Positions 16,024 to 24,999 of a stretch of 64,000 bases of DNA are shown piece by piece. A program made the translations under genes and the position numbers. Location of the stretch: the NCBI RefSeq assembly GCF_007827815.1, contig NZ_VITH01000017.1, forward strand, positions 1 to 64,000, given 5' to 3'. The DNA comes from Azospirillum brasilense. Its GTDB lineage: Bacteria > Pseudomonadota > Alphaproteobacteria > Azospirillales > Azospirillaceae. Position 1 is the first letter of the stretch. The number at the start of each line of letters is the position of its first letter. Under the pieces are notes generated by a model. That model had not been told where the DNA came from, searched no databases, and saw nothing but the letters and a program-made list of their open reading frames with translations.

Positions 16024-16533
16024 ATGAGCCGCGGGCCGGGGCGCATTCAGCGGGGGATCGAGTCGGCAATCGACGCAGATCCGGACAACGCCTTCACGAC
16101 CGAAGACCTGTGCGAACTCGTCTACCCAGGGGTAGAGGCTGAGAAAAAGCACTGCGTGGCCGTCCTTCGGGCGATGCGGGGGGTTGCCGAGCGGCGCGGG
16201 TTAGCGCTCTGGCGCTCTGAGCGAGTTGGGGGGACGCTGATCCTGCTCAATCCTCTCAACGTGGTGTCCTATGCGATGGCGCGGCTGAAGGGCGATTTTG
16301 CGTACCACTATCGCTACAAGTTCATTCCCGGTGGTGGCTGGAAGGAAGCGCAGTTACGGTCGCTTCTGGCGCCCGGTGGGCGAAACCACAAAGACATCAT
16401 TCCCGGTGGGGCATGGCACATCCAAGTGGAGGTGGAGCGCGCCAGACGATCCGGTGATGGGGCTGGGGTGCAGCAATTGGCTGACGAACCTAACCGTAGC
16501 ATTGAGAAGCAACTGAAGGTTCTGAGGGGGTAA
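16024..16533 (+). CDS. Hypothetical protein, possible winged-helix domain
   Basis: The ATG at 16024 is preferred because the preceding DNA is filled with operator-like half-sites; in-frame starts at 15976 and 15949 lie within them. The 169-residue protein begins SRGPGRIQRGIESAIDADPD and continues with TTEDLCELVYPG, a helix (KKHCVAVLRAMRGVAERRG) and a short hairpin (WRSERVGGTLILLNP). This is consistent with a winged helix used for DNA binding. The C-terminal half is Gly-rich and basic. Related-looking short proteins occur in alphaproteobacterial prophages, but function is unknown. Confidence 0.5.
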   Translation: MSRGPGRIQRGIESAIDADPDNAFTTEDLCELVYPGVEAEKKHCVAVLRAMRGVAERRGLALWRSERVGGTLILLNPLNVVSYAMARLKGDFAYHYRYKFIPGGGWKEAQLRSLLAPGGRNHKDIIPGGAWHIQVEVERARRSGDGAGVQQLADEPNRSIEKQLKVLRG

Positions 16534-16710
16534 ATGATCTACCAAAGGTGGTGAAGAGGCCCGGAGCCTCAGGAAACAGCCTCCTTTCCGACTCTTGCTG
16601 TTGCCGATGTGTATCATAGCGTTTGCTGTGCGTGTCTGACGGTCACAAACTGTTTAGATTTTCTCTTCACACTCTCCCCGGTGGCGCTTAATGGAAAGCG
16701 CTCTCTTAAA

Positions 16711-16724
16711 ATACGTAGACGTAT
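16711..16724. promoter_or_regulatory. Dyad ATACGT-AG-ACGTAT upstream of lipoprotein gene
   Basis: This is a perfect 6-bp inverted repeat with a 2-base centre, 17 bases before the ATG at 16741 and just after TCTTAAA. It could be an operator covering the start of transcription. Confidence 0.4.
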
Positions 16725-16740
16725 TCACTGGGGGAAATCA

Positions 16741-17286
16741 ATGATCCGTCCTCTCGTCGCGCTGGTCGCGCTTCTGGGAACATCTGCCTGCGCCTCGATT
16801 ACCGCAGGTACAACCCAATCCGTGGAGGTCAATACGCCTCCGAAGGGTGGGGCCGAATGCAAGCTGGCGAACGAGAAGGGGTCGTGGACGGTGCCGAAGA
16901 CGCCCGGTTCCACCACCGTCACCAAGGCTTACGGTGACCTTACCGTGTCGTGCCAGCATCCAGACGGATCGAAGGGCTCGTCTGCTGTTCAATCCTCCAC
17001 GGCGGGCGCGGCATTCGGCAACATCCTTGCCGGTGGTATAATCGGAGCAGCGGTCGATATGGGATCTGGAGCAGCTTACGTTTACCCGTCCTCCGTCAGC
17101 GTGGCTATGACCCCGCCGGAGCAGCCTGTCGCGCCAACTCCCGATCCGGTAGCCCTCCAGCCAGCCCGACTCGCCAAAGACGATGCGGAACGCATGTTGC
17201 GAGATCTGGCCGACCTGAAGGCGAAAAAGCTCATCACCGAGGCTGACTATCGCGAACGCTCGCAGGTGATCCTGGCGAAGATGTAA
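16741..17286 (+). CDS. Lipoprotein with SHOCT-like C-terminus
   Basis: The ATG at 16741 follows GGGGAA and gives 181 residues. It starts with a lipoprotein signal peptide (MIRPLVALVALLGTSAC), with Cys 17 as the probable lipidated residue. A beta-rich domain follows (TTQSVEVNTPPKGG, then GDLTVSCQHPDGSKG). A Gly/Ala segment (GNILAGGIIGAAVDMGSGAA) may insert in or lie on a membrane. The last 35 residues (DAERMLRDLADLKAKKLITE and on to the end) have the short helical SHOCT pattern used in oligomerisation. Function unknown; likely envelope-located. Confidence 0.65.
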   Translation: MIRPLVALVALLGTSACASITAGTTQSVEVNTPPKGGAECKLANEKGSWTVPKTPGSTTVTKAYGDLTVSCQHPDGSKGSSAVQSSTAGAAFGNILAGGIIGAAVDMGSGAAYVYPSSVSVAMTPPEQPVAPTPDPVALQPARLAKDDAERMLRDLADLKAKKLITEADYRERSQVILAKM

Positions 17287-17355
17287 TCGCGGCGCGGCTG
17301 GGCCATCGCTCAGCCACTAAGCCCGCGTGGTTGAGGTGAGGGAGGGGGACGAGGG

Positions 17356-18204
17356 ATGGCGTGGGTATCGGCGTCTCGGGACGTCATAGGAGAACCGATC
17401 GTTGTCCGGTTCGATGGGCTGGATGCGGATCGGCACGAGATCGAGTTATCGGCTCTTGGCGAGTCCTTGAAAGGAATATCGCGGGTTGTTGGTGTCGCTG
17501 CCAATTTCGCCGCAACGGACAAATTCGTTCAGCACAAAGACGCCCTGTCGGTCCGTGTGATCACCCGCGCGCCAGAAGCCAAATGTTTTGAGGTCATGGT
17601 GTGGGTGAAATGGGCCGCGGAGCAGCCCTTAATTTCCGGGACACTAGCCACTCTCCTTGCGACTCTGATAACCTATATCATTGCCAGAGCCGCCAGACAG
17701 CGGGAAGAGATGAGGCAGCTACGCGGCGCGCTGGAAACAGCCATCAAGGAATTGGGCCACCGCGATCAGCCTGTTGTGGACAGGCTGCTGACTACCATCG
17801 ACAAGATGGCGGAGGCGCTCAAGCCTGCTGTGAAGCAGGCCGTAGCTCCTGTTGGCGAGACGGCTGGGAGGCTGTCAATCGGCGACGCTGCTGGGCGGCA
17901 GGTTGCTGTGGTCGGGCCCGCTGAAAAGCAGGCCATTATGGCAGACGAGCCCATTGAGGTTACAGACGAACAGACGTATCACGTTCTCATCACAGAATTG
18001 GACATGGAAACCGGTGGGTGCAAAGTGGCACTTGCAGACGAGCCGGAGGCTCGCTATGCCGGAAAAATCACTGATCCGGCGTTCTCTATTCCAAATAATC
18101 CGTACGCGCTCGCCATGGCGGCTCGCCAACCAATATCGGTCAAGGGGAAAGCGACGATAAAGGACGGAGCAATCGACCGGCTTTTCATCAGCGACACCGC
18201 TTGA
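17356..18204 (+). CDS. Hypothetical membrane-anchored protein
   Basis: The 282-residue product has an N-terminal alpha/beta domain (IVVRFDGLDADRHEIELSAL, then ISRVVGVAANFAATDKF). One transmembrane helix lies at about residues 92-111 (LISGTLATLLATLITYII), followed by a coiled-coil-prone segment (REEMRQLRGALETAIKELG). A C-terminal domain (YHVLITELDMETGGCKVALAD and beyond) looks like a small beta barrel. The N-terminal sequence recurs in accessory regions of proteobacteria as far as I can recall, but I cannot assign a function. The start follows GGAGGGGGACGAGGG. Confidence 0.55.
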   Translation: MAWVSASRDVIGEPIVVRFDGLDADRHEIELSALGESLKGISRVVGVAANFAATDKFVQHKDALSVRVITRAPEAKCFEVMVWVKWAAEQPLISGTLATLLATLITYIIARAARQREEMRQLRGALETAIKELGHRDQPVVDRLLTTIDKMAEALKPAVKQAVAPVGETAGRLSIGDAAGRQVAVVGPAEKQAIMADEPIEVTDEQTYHVLITELDMETGGCKVALADEPEARYAGKITDPAFSIPNNPYALAMAARQPISVKGKATIKDGAIDRLFISDTA

Positions 18205-18227
18205 CCAGCACGCGAAATCACGTCACC

Positions 18228-18252
18228 AGGGCGCCTTCGGGCGCCCTTCGCG
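18228..18252 (+). terminator. Terminator-like hairpin with UUCG loop
   Basis: AGGGCGCC (18228-18235) pairs with GGCGCCCT (18240-18247) around TTCG; the tail is only weakly T-rich. It lies between two convergent genes and may serve both. Confidence 0.5.
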
Positions 18253-18260
18253 TTTCCGGG

Positions 18261-18512
18261 CTAGGGCATCCATTCGATCTCGAACCGAACCCACCCCTTC
18301 ATCCCACAATGGGCGCAGCGGAGAAGCGGCGCAAGTCGGCGCAGGTTCGCATCCGGCCCAGCGCTGGCAGCCATGGCAAATGGATCAGCCCTGGCCTTAT
18401 GCTGACACGCCTCACAGACGACCGTTAGCGCGGCCACCGGGCGCACGAGGTCACGCAGACGGATCGTGTAGAAGGGCAGGACGGTTCCGTTGTTCTTGCT
18501 GCGTTCTCCCAT
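18261..18512 (-). CDS. Small zinc-ribbon protein
   Basis: The ATG at 18512 gives 83 residues; a TTG start 12 codons upstream is also in frame. Two Cys pairs are visible: VCEACQH (residues about 31-36) and LRCAHCG (about 64-69), spaced as in a zinc ribbon, and the C-terminus ends in a beta strand (GWVRFEIEW). It may bind zinc and nucleic acid. It is the last gene of the accessory region before the tRNA gene. Confidence 0.5.
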   Translation of the reverse strand: MGERSKNNGTVLPFYTIRLRDLVRPVAALTVVCEACQHKARADPFAMAASAGPDANLRRLAPLLRCAHCGMKGWVRFEIEWMP

Positions 18513-18770
18513 GGCTGTGAGGATGGGGCTGCCATAGCCAGGGGTCAAGCGCCGCTCTGTCCATTCCCCATCCGAGGCTGAGCGGCGACAAAATAGCCCC
18601 GAGTCGTGACTGCGCCGGAGGGGATAGCCCCACCCCCATGCACCATACTGATGCAGCCGGCTTGTATGTGCCCGGCGCGGAGCAAGTTTATGTCAGCGAC
18701 AATCGTCGCTCAAGCCGGAAGCCCGAGTCGTCTCCCTGGAACAAAAAATGAACGCGGGGTCGTCGCCGTG

Positions 18771-18902
18771 TTGCATCCACGTTGCACGGAATTTTTGGCA
18801 AGGCTTGTAAGCCGTTGATTTCTCAGTGAATCGGTTTGCAACCCCTTGCAACACAAAACCCCGCCGTTGGGCGGGGTTAAGTACCTGAATTCTCAGGGAA
18901 TT
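18771..18902. repeat. Cluster of short repeats beside the tRNA, attachment-like
   Basis: GTTGCA occurs twice at 18771-18786, TTGCAAC twice around 18835-18852, and a 16-base element occurs as GATTTCTCAGTGAATC (18817-18832) and GAATTCTCAGGGAATT (18887-18902). The DNA between the last accessory gene and the 3' end of a tRNA gene is where integrase arm and core sites lie. No integrase is in the window. Confidence 0.4.
18857..18878 (-). terminator. Terminator for tRNA-Gln transcript
   Basis: AACCCCGCC (18857-18865) and GGCGGGGTT (18870-18878) form a perfect 9-bp stem with a 4-base loop. On the minus strand it is followed by TTTTG, 28 bases beyond the tRNA 3' end. Confidence 0.7.
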
Positions 18903-18905
18903 AGG

Positions 18906-18980
18906 TGGCTGGGGCGCCAGGATTCGAACCTGGGAATGGCGGTACCAAAAACCGCTGCCTTACCGCTTGGCGACGCCCCA
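18906..18980 (-). tRNA. tRNA-Gln (anticodon TTG)
   Basis: The 75-base gene folds as a standard cloverleaf: acceptor stem TGGGGCG/CGCCCCA, T arm with GTTCGAA, anticodon stem GCGGT/ACCGC with loop TTTTGGT giving anticodon TTG (template bases 18946-18948), discriminator G and an encoded CCA. It marks the border between the accessory region and core chromosome, and its 3' half faces the accessory DNA. Confidence 0.95.
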
Positions 18981-19059
18981 ACCGAACGGCGCGATCAGCG
19001 CCGGAAGGGTCGGGACCATAAGCGGAAACCCGACCCGATTGCAACAGCTTCGTTGACCC

Positions 19060-21159
19060 TTACCGCCCCTCCCGACGCCACGCCATCAGCAGCGCGCCCA
19101 GCGCCAGCGCCAGCACCGCGGCCACCGGCAGCAACGGCACCTCGGACACCCCCGTCACCGTGAAATCGCCGTTGGCGCGCAGGCCGATCCAGTCGTTGCC
19201 GGTCTGCGCCCGGTCGGGGCGGGTGCGGCGCACGTCGATGCCGGGGCGCACGCCGCCCTCGGTGTCGGAAATCCAATGCACGCCGCCGCCGGTCTCCTCG
19301 GCGACGCCCGACAGGCGGTCGCCGGTGGAGCGCACGTCGGCCAGTTCCGGCGGGTTGACGGCGCCCACCACGGCCAGGGCGGTGCGCTCGCCGTCGGTGA
19401 TGCGGTAGATGCCCGGCTCGCCGGCGACCACGGTGGCGCTGGCGCGGCCGGTGCGGTCCTCGGTCATCTCCAGAGTCCGGGTCTCGTCGGACGGGGTGGT
19501 GAGGGTGATGCTGCGCGGGTCGGGCTCCAGGGAGCGACGCTCCACCGTGATGCGGTTGCCGTCCACATGGGCGCGCAGGTCGTTCTCCTCCAGTTCCGGC
19601 TCCTTCATCAGCCAGTGGGCGAGACGGCGCAGAAGCTCGGCCTGCGGGCCGCCGCCCTCGAAGCCGCGGCTCCACAGCCACATCTGGTCGGACGCCAATT
19701 GCGCCACCCGGCCCTTGCCGACGCGGTCGAGGATCAGCAGCGGCCGGTCGTCGGCGCCGTTCATCACCACCGCGCCGTTGCCCGGCACGACCTCCACCTG
19801 ATGGAACCAGCGGCCCCAGCTCGGCTCGCCGTCCGGGCGGTCGCCGGGCAGGCCGGCGGTCACCGGATGGCGGCGGCCGACCTCCGTCACGGTCGGCTTG
19901 AAGGGGCGGTCGATGGCCTGACCGGTCGGCTCCGCCGGCATCACCTGGCCCAGCGGCGTGCGGAACAGCGACAGCGGGGTGGCGTAGCCCTGGCCGGACG
20001 CCTCCAGCAGGGCGCCGCCCTTCTGCACGTACTCGGCTATGTTCTCCAGATACATCTGCGGCAGCACGCCGCGCCGGCGGTAGCGGTCGAAGATGATCAG
20101 GTCGAACTCGTCCAGCTTGATCTCGAAAAGCTCGCGGATCGGGAAGGCGATCAGCGACAGCTCGCGGATCGGCGTGCCGTCCTGCTTTTCCGGCGGGCGC
20201 AGGATGGTGAAGTGGACGAGATCGACCGACGGGTCGGCCTTCAGCAGGTTGCGCCACGTCCGCTCCCCGGCGTGCGGCTCGCCGGACACCAGCAGGACGC
20301 GCAGGCGGTCGCGCACCCCGTTCACCACCACGGCGGTGCGGTTGTTGGCGAGCGTCAGCTCCTGCCGCGCCGCCTCGACCTCCATCTCCAGCACGTTCTG
20401 GCCGCCGTGATTCACCGGCAGCTCCATGTGGAAGTCCTGGCCGACGGGCACGCGGATGGTGCGCGGCGGCCCGCCGTCCTGGCGCAGGGTCACCGCCGCG
20501 TCGGCCGACTGGCGGCGCGGCATGTCGTCGACCCGGATGGTCAGCTCCACCGGCTTGCCGACGAGGCCGTAGGCCGGCGCCTGGACGATGGCCAGACGGC
20601 GGTCGCCCTCGTCGCGGTTGCCGGTCAGCAGCGTGTGCACCGGGCCGATCTCGGCCAGCCGGGCGAGGTTCTCCGGGACGTCGTGGACCTGCCCGTCGGT
20701 GATCAGCACAGCCCCGGCCATGCGGCGGCGCGGCACGTCGGCCATGGCCCGGTTCAGCGCGTCGAACAGGTGCGTCTCGTTGATGGCGGAGGCGCCGGAT
20801 TCCGCGTCCCCGGCGCGGACCACCCGCAGCTCGAGATCGTCGAAGGCCTTCAGCCGCTCGGTCAGGCGCTCCAGTTCAGCCTCGGCGCGGGCGCGGCGGT
20901 CGCCGATGTTCTGGCTGGGCGAGGCGTCGAGCACGACCACCGCCACGTCCTTGATCGGCTCCCGCTTCTCCTGCACCAGCGACGGGTTGATCAGGGCGAG
21001 CGCCAGCACCGCCACCGCCAGAGCGCGCAGCCAGACGCCGCGCGCCCGGCGGACGACGGCCAGCGCCAGGATCGCCAGCGCCACCACGAACAGCGGCACC
21101 AGGAAAATCCAGGGCAGCAGCGGCGCCAGAGCGATGGAGGTTCCGTCAAGCAGGGTCAC
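19060..21159 (-). CDS. Membrane protein of MoxR operon (VWA-like and glutamine-amidotransferase-like region)
   Basis: This 699-residue protein has two N-terminal transmembrane helices (about 13-35 and 42-60) and a C-terminal one (about 672-693), placing the bulk outside the cytoplasm. After the helices, DVAVVVLDASPSQNIGDRRA resembles the start of a von Willebrand A domain, with D-x-S-x-S. The central part (residues about 290-430) contains LRVLLVSGEP and VQKGGALLEASGQGYA, like class-I amidotransferase-type folds without a visible catalytic Cys. It is the last gene of the moxR-DUF58-DUF4159 operon and overlaps the gene before it by 4 bases. It is probably part of a MoxR-dependent envelope complex; its precise role is unknown. 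Confidence 0.65.
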   Translation of the reverse strand: MTLLDGTSIALAPLLPWIFLVPLFVVALAILALAVVRRARGVWLRALAVAVLALALINPSLVQEKREPIKDVAVVVLDASPSQNIGDRRARAEAELERLTERLKAFDDLELRVVRAGDAESGASAINETHLFDALNRAMADVPRRRMAGAVLITDGQVHDVPENLARLAEIGPVHTLLTGNRDEGDRRLAIVQAPAYGLVGKPVELTIRVDDMPRRQSADAAVTLRQDGGPPRTIRVPVGQDFHMELPVNHGGQNVLEMEVEAARQELTLANNRTAVVVNGVRDRLRVLLVSGEPHAGERTWRNLLKADPSVDLVHFTILRPPEKQDGTPIRELSLIAFPIRELFEIKLDEFDLIIFDRYRRRGVLPQMYLENIAEYVQKGGALLEASGQGYATPLSLFRTPLGQVMPAEPTGQAIDRPFKPTVTEVGRRHPVTAGLPGDRPDGEPSWGRWFHQVEVVPGNGAVVMNGADDRPLLILDRVGKGRVAQLASDQMWLWSRGFEGGGPQAELLRRLAHWLMKEPELEENDLRAHVDGNRITVERRSLEPDPRSITLTTPSDETRTLEMTEDRTGRASATVVAGEPGIYRITDGERTALAVVGAVNPPELADVRSTGDRLSGVAEETGGGVHWISDTEGGVRPGIDVRRTRPDRAQTGNDWIGLRANGDFTVTGVSEVPLLPVAAVLALALGALLMAWRREGR

Positions 21160-23906
21160 TGGCCGAGCCTCTCAAGGATCGCGGGCACATGGACCTGATC
21201 GGCCTTGTAGTTGCCGGTCAGCGCGTACATGACGAGGTTGACGCCGAAGCGGTAGGCCATCTCGCGCTGCCGCTCCCCTCCGGGGACGACGGCGTAGAGC
21301 GGTTGGCCGTTGCGGTTCGCCGCCCAGGCGGCGGCCCAGTCGTTGCCGCCGATCAGGACCGGGGACACGCCGTCGTTGGCGCGGCCCTCGCGCGCTTCGA
21401 TCCACAGATTGCCGCCGTTGTAGCGGCCGGGGAAGTCGTTCAGCAGGTAGAAGGACTTGGTCAGCACATGGTCGGGCGGCACCAGGGCCAGCGGCGGGAT
21501 GTCCAGCCCCTGCACCATGCCCTGGAGCGCCTGGTTGCCGCCGACTGCCCCCGCCGACTGGTCGCGCGTGTCGAACAGGATGGTGCCGCCGTTGCGCATG
21601 TACTCGTTCAGCCGGGCGCGGGCGTGGTCGCTGAGCGCGCGTTGCCCGCCGGACACCGGCCAGTAGAGCAGGGGGTAGAAGGCCAGCTCGTCGCTTTCCG
21701 GATCGACGCCCACCGCCCCGGCGGCCTCCACCGCGGTGCGGCGGGTCAGCACGTCCACGAGGCTTTCCAGCCCGGCGCGCGAGGTGTCGTCCACCGCGCC
21801 GTTCCCGGTGCGCACATAGGCGAGGTAGGTCTCCGCCGTCACCTTGGTCGATTGCGCGTCGTCGGCACGGGCGGGGGACCAGGGCGTCGCGGCCATGGGG
21901 AGCGCCGCACCCAGCGTCAGCAGGACCGCCGCGGTGGCCCCGGCGCGGCGGCGCTTGCCGCCGAACCCCTTGCCGCCGAAGCGCCAGCCGCCGAGCAGGC
22001 CGCGCAGCATCAGGGCGATCAGCAGGTCGATCATGGCGAGCGACAGGGCGATGCCGAGCAGCGCCGGCTTCAGCGCCACCTCGCCCCGCGTGCCGTAGGG
22101 GCCGCGGGCGACGCCGCCGGGCATGGCGCCCAGCGGCTCGATCCGCGTCAGCGTGGCGGTCAGGTTGAGGGCGCGGCGGGCCTCCTCGGTGCCGTAAAAG
22201 CCCGGCGGGTGGCGCGGGCCGAGCACGTCGGCCCCGGCGTCCCCGGCGATGGGGAAGGCGGCGGCCGGCGGCGGCACCAGCCGGCCGAAGCCGTCCAGCA
22301 CCTCCAGCGGCTCCAGCGTGCCGCCATGGGCGCCCCCGGCGACGCCGCCGCTCAGCGTCACCAGACGGCGCAGCATGTCGACGAACAGGCCGGACATCGG
22401 CAGGTTGGACCATTCCGGGCTGGCGGTGGTGTGGACGAGCACGATGTAGCCGTCTCCGCGCTTCTCCGAGGTGACCAGAGGGGTGCCGTCCTGGAGCCGC
22501 GCCCAGGTGCGGTCGGCGAGGTCCAGCGCCGGCTCGGCCAGCACCTGCCGCGAAACGGCGACGTCGTCGGGGATGTGCAGGCCGGCGAAGGGACTGCGGC
22601 CGTCGAAGGGCTGGAGCTTCGCCGGCTCCGACCAGGACAGGGCGCCGCCCAGCGCCCGGTCGCCCAGCCGCAGGCGCACCGGGACCAGACGGTCGGGATT
22701 CTGGGCCAGCCGCGGCCCGGCGAAGCGCAGCAGCACGCCGCCCTTGCGCACCCAGTCCTCGATGGTCTGGGCCTCCTGCCCGGTCAGGGCGCCGATGTCC
22801 GACAGGACGAGCACGGCGAGGTCGCGCTTGAGAAGCTCGTCCGGCTCGCCGCGGCGCACCTCGTTGTAAGGGGCCAGCGCCCGTTCCAGATAGTGCAGGT
22901 CGGACAGCAGCGGCTGGTTCTCGCCATTGGCGCGGCCCGAGGCCAATCCGACCGGGCGGCGGCGCCAGCGCTCGTCGAGCAGGACGGTGGCCCCGGCGGT
23001 GGTGTCGTTCTCCACGCGCAGGCTGGCGGCGTCGTTGCGCAACTCCGCCGGCACCTCGAAGCGCACCTCGCGGGTGAGCTGCCCGGCGTCGAAGGCGACG
23101 GGCTGGCGGGTCAGCAGGCGGCCGTCGGCCCCGGACAGGCGCACGGTGACGCTTTCCGGGCGGGAGGCATCGGCGCGCACCACGCGGGCCGTCAGACCGG
23201 CGCCCTCCGACGACGGCGGGAGCAGCAGGTGGGGTGGCTTCTCCGCGGAATCGTCGAGGATCTCCAAGGAGCCCATGCGCTGCAGCGTCTCGGCGAGGCC
23301 GCGGGCGGTGCGGTCGCCGATGCCGTCCGACAGCCAGACGGTGTGGGCGGAGCCGCGCGCGGCGAGGCCGCGCACCGCCTCAAGCGCGCTGGCGCGGTCG
23401 GTCGGCCAGGGGTGTGGCTCCAGCGCCTGGATCAGGCGGCGGGCTTCCGAGGCGGGCAGGGGCGGGCTGGCCTTCACCGCCTCGCCCCCGGCGGGACGGG
23501 CGGTCGGCAGCAGGACGACCGGGCGGTTCTGCCGCTCCGCCTGCGACACCAACTCCTCCATGGCGGCGCGGCGGCCCGTCCAGTCGCGGCCCGACGCCCA
23601 GCCGTTGTCGACCAGAAGCAGCAGCGGACCGCTGCCCGGAAGGGCAGCGCGCGGGTTCAGCAGCGGCCCGGCCAGCGCCAGGATCAGCAGCGCGGCGACG
23701 ATCAGGCGCAGGATCAGCAGCCACAGCGGGGTGCGGGCGGGAGTCTCCTCGCGCGCCGTCAGGTCGCGCAGCAGCCGGATGGCGGGGAAGCGCACCACCC
23801 GCGGGGCCGGCGGTGTGACGCGCAGCAGCCACCACAACACCGGCAGGACGGCCAGGGCGGCCAGCACCCACGGAACGGCAAAGGCGATCGGTCCGAAACC
23901 CAGCAT
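21156..23906 (-). CDS. BatA-type N-terminal and DUF4159 domain protein
   Basis: This 916-residue membrane protein starts with the aerotolerance-regulator (BatA) N-terminal module: a helix at about residues 7-27, then PPAPRVVRFPAIRLLRDLTA and a second helix at 59-80. A VWA-like segment follows (GPLLLLVDNGWASGRDW). Residues about 690-916 carry the DUF4159 domain (TYLAYVRTGNGAVDDTSRAG, then FYPLLYWPV, NGGTILFDTRDQ and VLTKSFYLL). Further helices lie near residues 620-640 and 655-675. It is cotranscribed with moxR and DUF58; MoxR-type ATPases usually act as chaperones for such VWA proteins. Confidence 0.8.
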   Translation of the reverse strand: MLGFGPIAFAVPWVLAALAVLPVLWWLLRVTPPAPRVVRFPAIRLLRDLTAREETPARTPLWLLILRLIVAALLILALAGPLLNPRAALPGSGPLLLLVDNGWASGRDWTGRRAAMEELVSQAERQNRPVVLLPTARPAGGEAVKASPPLPASEARRLIQALEPHPWPTDRASALEAVRGLAARGSAHTVWLSDGIGDRTARGLAETLQRMGSLEILDDSAEKPPHLLLPPSSEGAGLTARVVRADASRPESVTVRLSGADGRLLTRQPVAFDAGQLTREVRFEVPAELRNDAASLRVENDTTAGATVLLDERWRRRPVGLASGRANGENQPLLSDLHYLERALAPYNEVRRGEPDELLKRDLAVLVLSDIGALTGQEAQTIEDWVRKGGVLLRFAGPRLAQNPDRLVPVRLRLGDRALGGALSWSEPAKLQPFDGRSPFAGLHIPDDVAVSRQVLAEPALDLADRTWARLQDGTPLVTSEKRGDGYIVLVHTTASPEWSNLPMSGLFVDMLRRLVTLSGGVAGGAHGGTLEPLEVLDGFGRLVPPPAAAFPIAGDAGADVLGPRHPPGFYGTEEARRALNLTATLTRIEPLGAMPGGVARGPYGTRGEVALKPALLGIALSLAMIDLLIALMLRGLLGGWRFGGKGFGGKRRRAGATAAVLLTLGAALPMAATPWSPARADDAQSTKVTAETYLAYVRTGNGAVDDTSRAGLESLVDVLTRRTAVEAAGAVGVDPESDELAFYPLLYWPVSGGQRALSDHARARLNEYMRNGGTILFDTRDQSAGAVGGNQALQGMVQGLDIPPLALVPPDHVLTKSFYLLNDFPGRYNGGNLWIEAREGRANDGVSPVLIGGNDWAAAWAANRNGQPLYAVVPGGERQREMAYRFGVNLVMYALTGNYKADQVHVPAILERLGQ

Positions 23907-23965
23907 CGGCGTCTACGCTGTTGGAGGATGGGGAATGGCGGGCGAGGCGATTGCCCCCTCCCTAA

Positions 23966-24053
23966 CCCTCCCCCGCTTCGCAGGGGAGGGGATTTTGCGT
24001 ACTGGCCCTCCCCTGCGAAGCGGGGGAGGGAGGGACCCGCGAAGCGGGAGGGT
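23966..24053. repeat. 25-bp perfect inverted repeat with a third partial arm
   Basis: The 25 bases at 23966-23990 (core CCCCGCTTCGCAGGGG) are exactly complementary to 24006-24030, with a 15-base spacer. A shorter related arm (CCCGCGAAGCGGGAGGG) follows at about 24036-24052. The element sits inside an operon, between DUF58 and the DUF4159 gene, and may attenuate transcription or stabilise mRNA. Confidence 0.8.
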
Positions 24054-24074
24054 GGTGCCAATACGCCGCCCCAC

Positions 24075-24989
24075 CTAAACCGCCTCGCGCGCCAGGGCGC
24101 CCCACAGCCCGAGCAGGGCGGTCTGGGGCGGCCGGTCGGTGCGGTGGACGGCGTAGGTCCAGCCGGCGGTGCGGGCGAGCGCGTCCAAGCCGTCCTGGTG
24201 GGCGCGCAGCCGCTCCAGGTAGGTCTCGCGCACCGCCTCGACCCGCGGGACCAGCAATTCCTCCTCGCCCTCGAAGCCTTCGAACTCGACGCGGCCCTCG
24301 TAGGGCAAGGTCTCCTCCGCCGGGTCGAGGATCTGCAGCAGATGGCCGCGCACGCCGCGTCCGGTGAGCGCCGCCACGGTGGCGTGGATCTCCGGCAGCG
24401 GCGACAGCAGGTCGCCGACCAGGACCACCTGGGCGTGGCGCGGCAGCGGTTCGGGCCGCGGCAGCGCGTCGGGGGAATGGGCGTTGCGCGGGTCGGTCAT
24501 CTGACCGGCCATGCGGTTGAGGGCGAACTTGCCATGGTCCGGGCGCTGGCCGGAGTTGAGCAGGCCCACCCGCTCGCCGCCGCGCACCAGCAGGACGGCG
24601 GTGGCGAGGGTCAGCAGGTCGGCGCGCTCCCGCTTGGTCGGCAAGCCGTTTACCGAGCGGTAGTCCATGGAGGGCGAGCGGTCGCGCCACAGCCAGACGG
24701 TCTGGGCTGCCTCCCACTCGTTCTCGCGCACATAGACGGGCTGAGTCTTGCCGGACTGCCGCCAGTCGATCATCTGCGGCGAATCGCCCGGTTGGTAGCG
24801 GCGGAACTGCCAGAAGGTCTCGCCCAGCCCGACGCGGCGCCGCCCGTGCACGCCCTGCGCCACCGTGGAGGCGACGCGCTCCGCCGCGACCAGAAGCGGC
24901 GGCAGGGTGGCGGCCAGCCCCTCCGCGCGCTGCTGTGCCCGCAGGGTGGTGGCGCCGAGGGCCCCACGGTCGGATGTCGAAGAGGCCAT
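24075..24989 (-). CDS. DUF58 family protein
   Basis: The 304-residue protein shows the DUF58 signature near residue 48: GRRRVGLGETFWQFRRYQPG then IDWRQSGKTQPVYVRENEWE, followed by a VWA-like fold whose metal-site region reads WRDRSPSMDY and later VVLVGDLLSPLPE. No transmembrane helix is seen, so it is cytoplasmic. DUF58 proteins nearly always follow a MoxR ATPase, as here (11 bases downstream), and are thought to be its partner. Biochemical activity is unknown. Confidence 0.88.
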   Translation of the reverse strand: MASSTSDRGALGATTLRAQQRAEGLAATLPPLLVAAERVASTVAQGVHGRRRVGLGETFWQFRRYQPGDSPQMIDWRQSGKTQPVYVRENEWEAAQTVWLWRDRSPSMDYRSVNGLPTKRERADLLTLATAVLLVRGGERVGLLNSGQRPDHGKFALNRMAGQMTDPRNAHSPDALPRPEPLPRHAQVVLVGDLLSPLPEIHATVAALTGRGVRGHLLQILDPAEETLPYEGRVEFEGFEGEEELLVPRVEAVRETYLERLRAHQDGLDALARTAGWTYAVHRTDRPPQTALLGLWGALAREAV

Positions 24990-24999
24990 CGGCGGGTCC

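Noticed and set aside
1..18980. Search for an integrase, recombinase or replication genes of the prophage
   Set aside because: None found inside the window; the only recombinase-like protein is the IS transposase, so the element is only partly covered.
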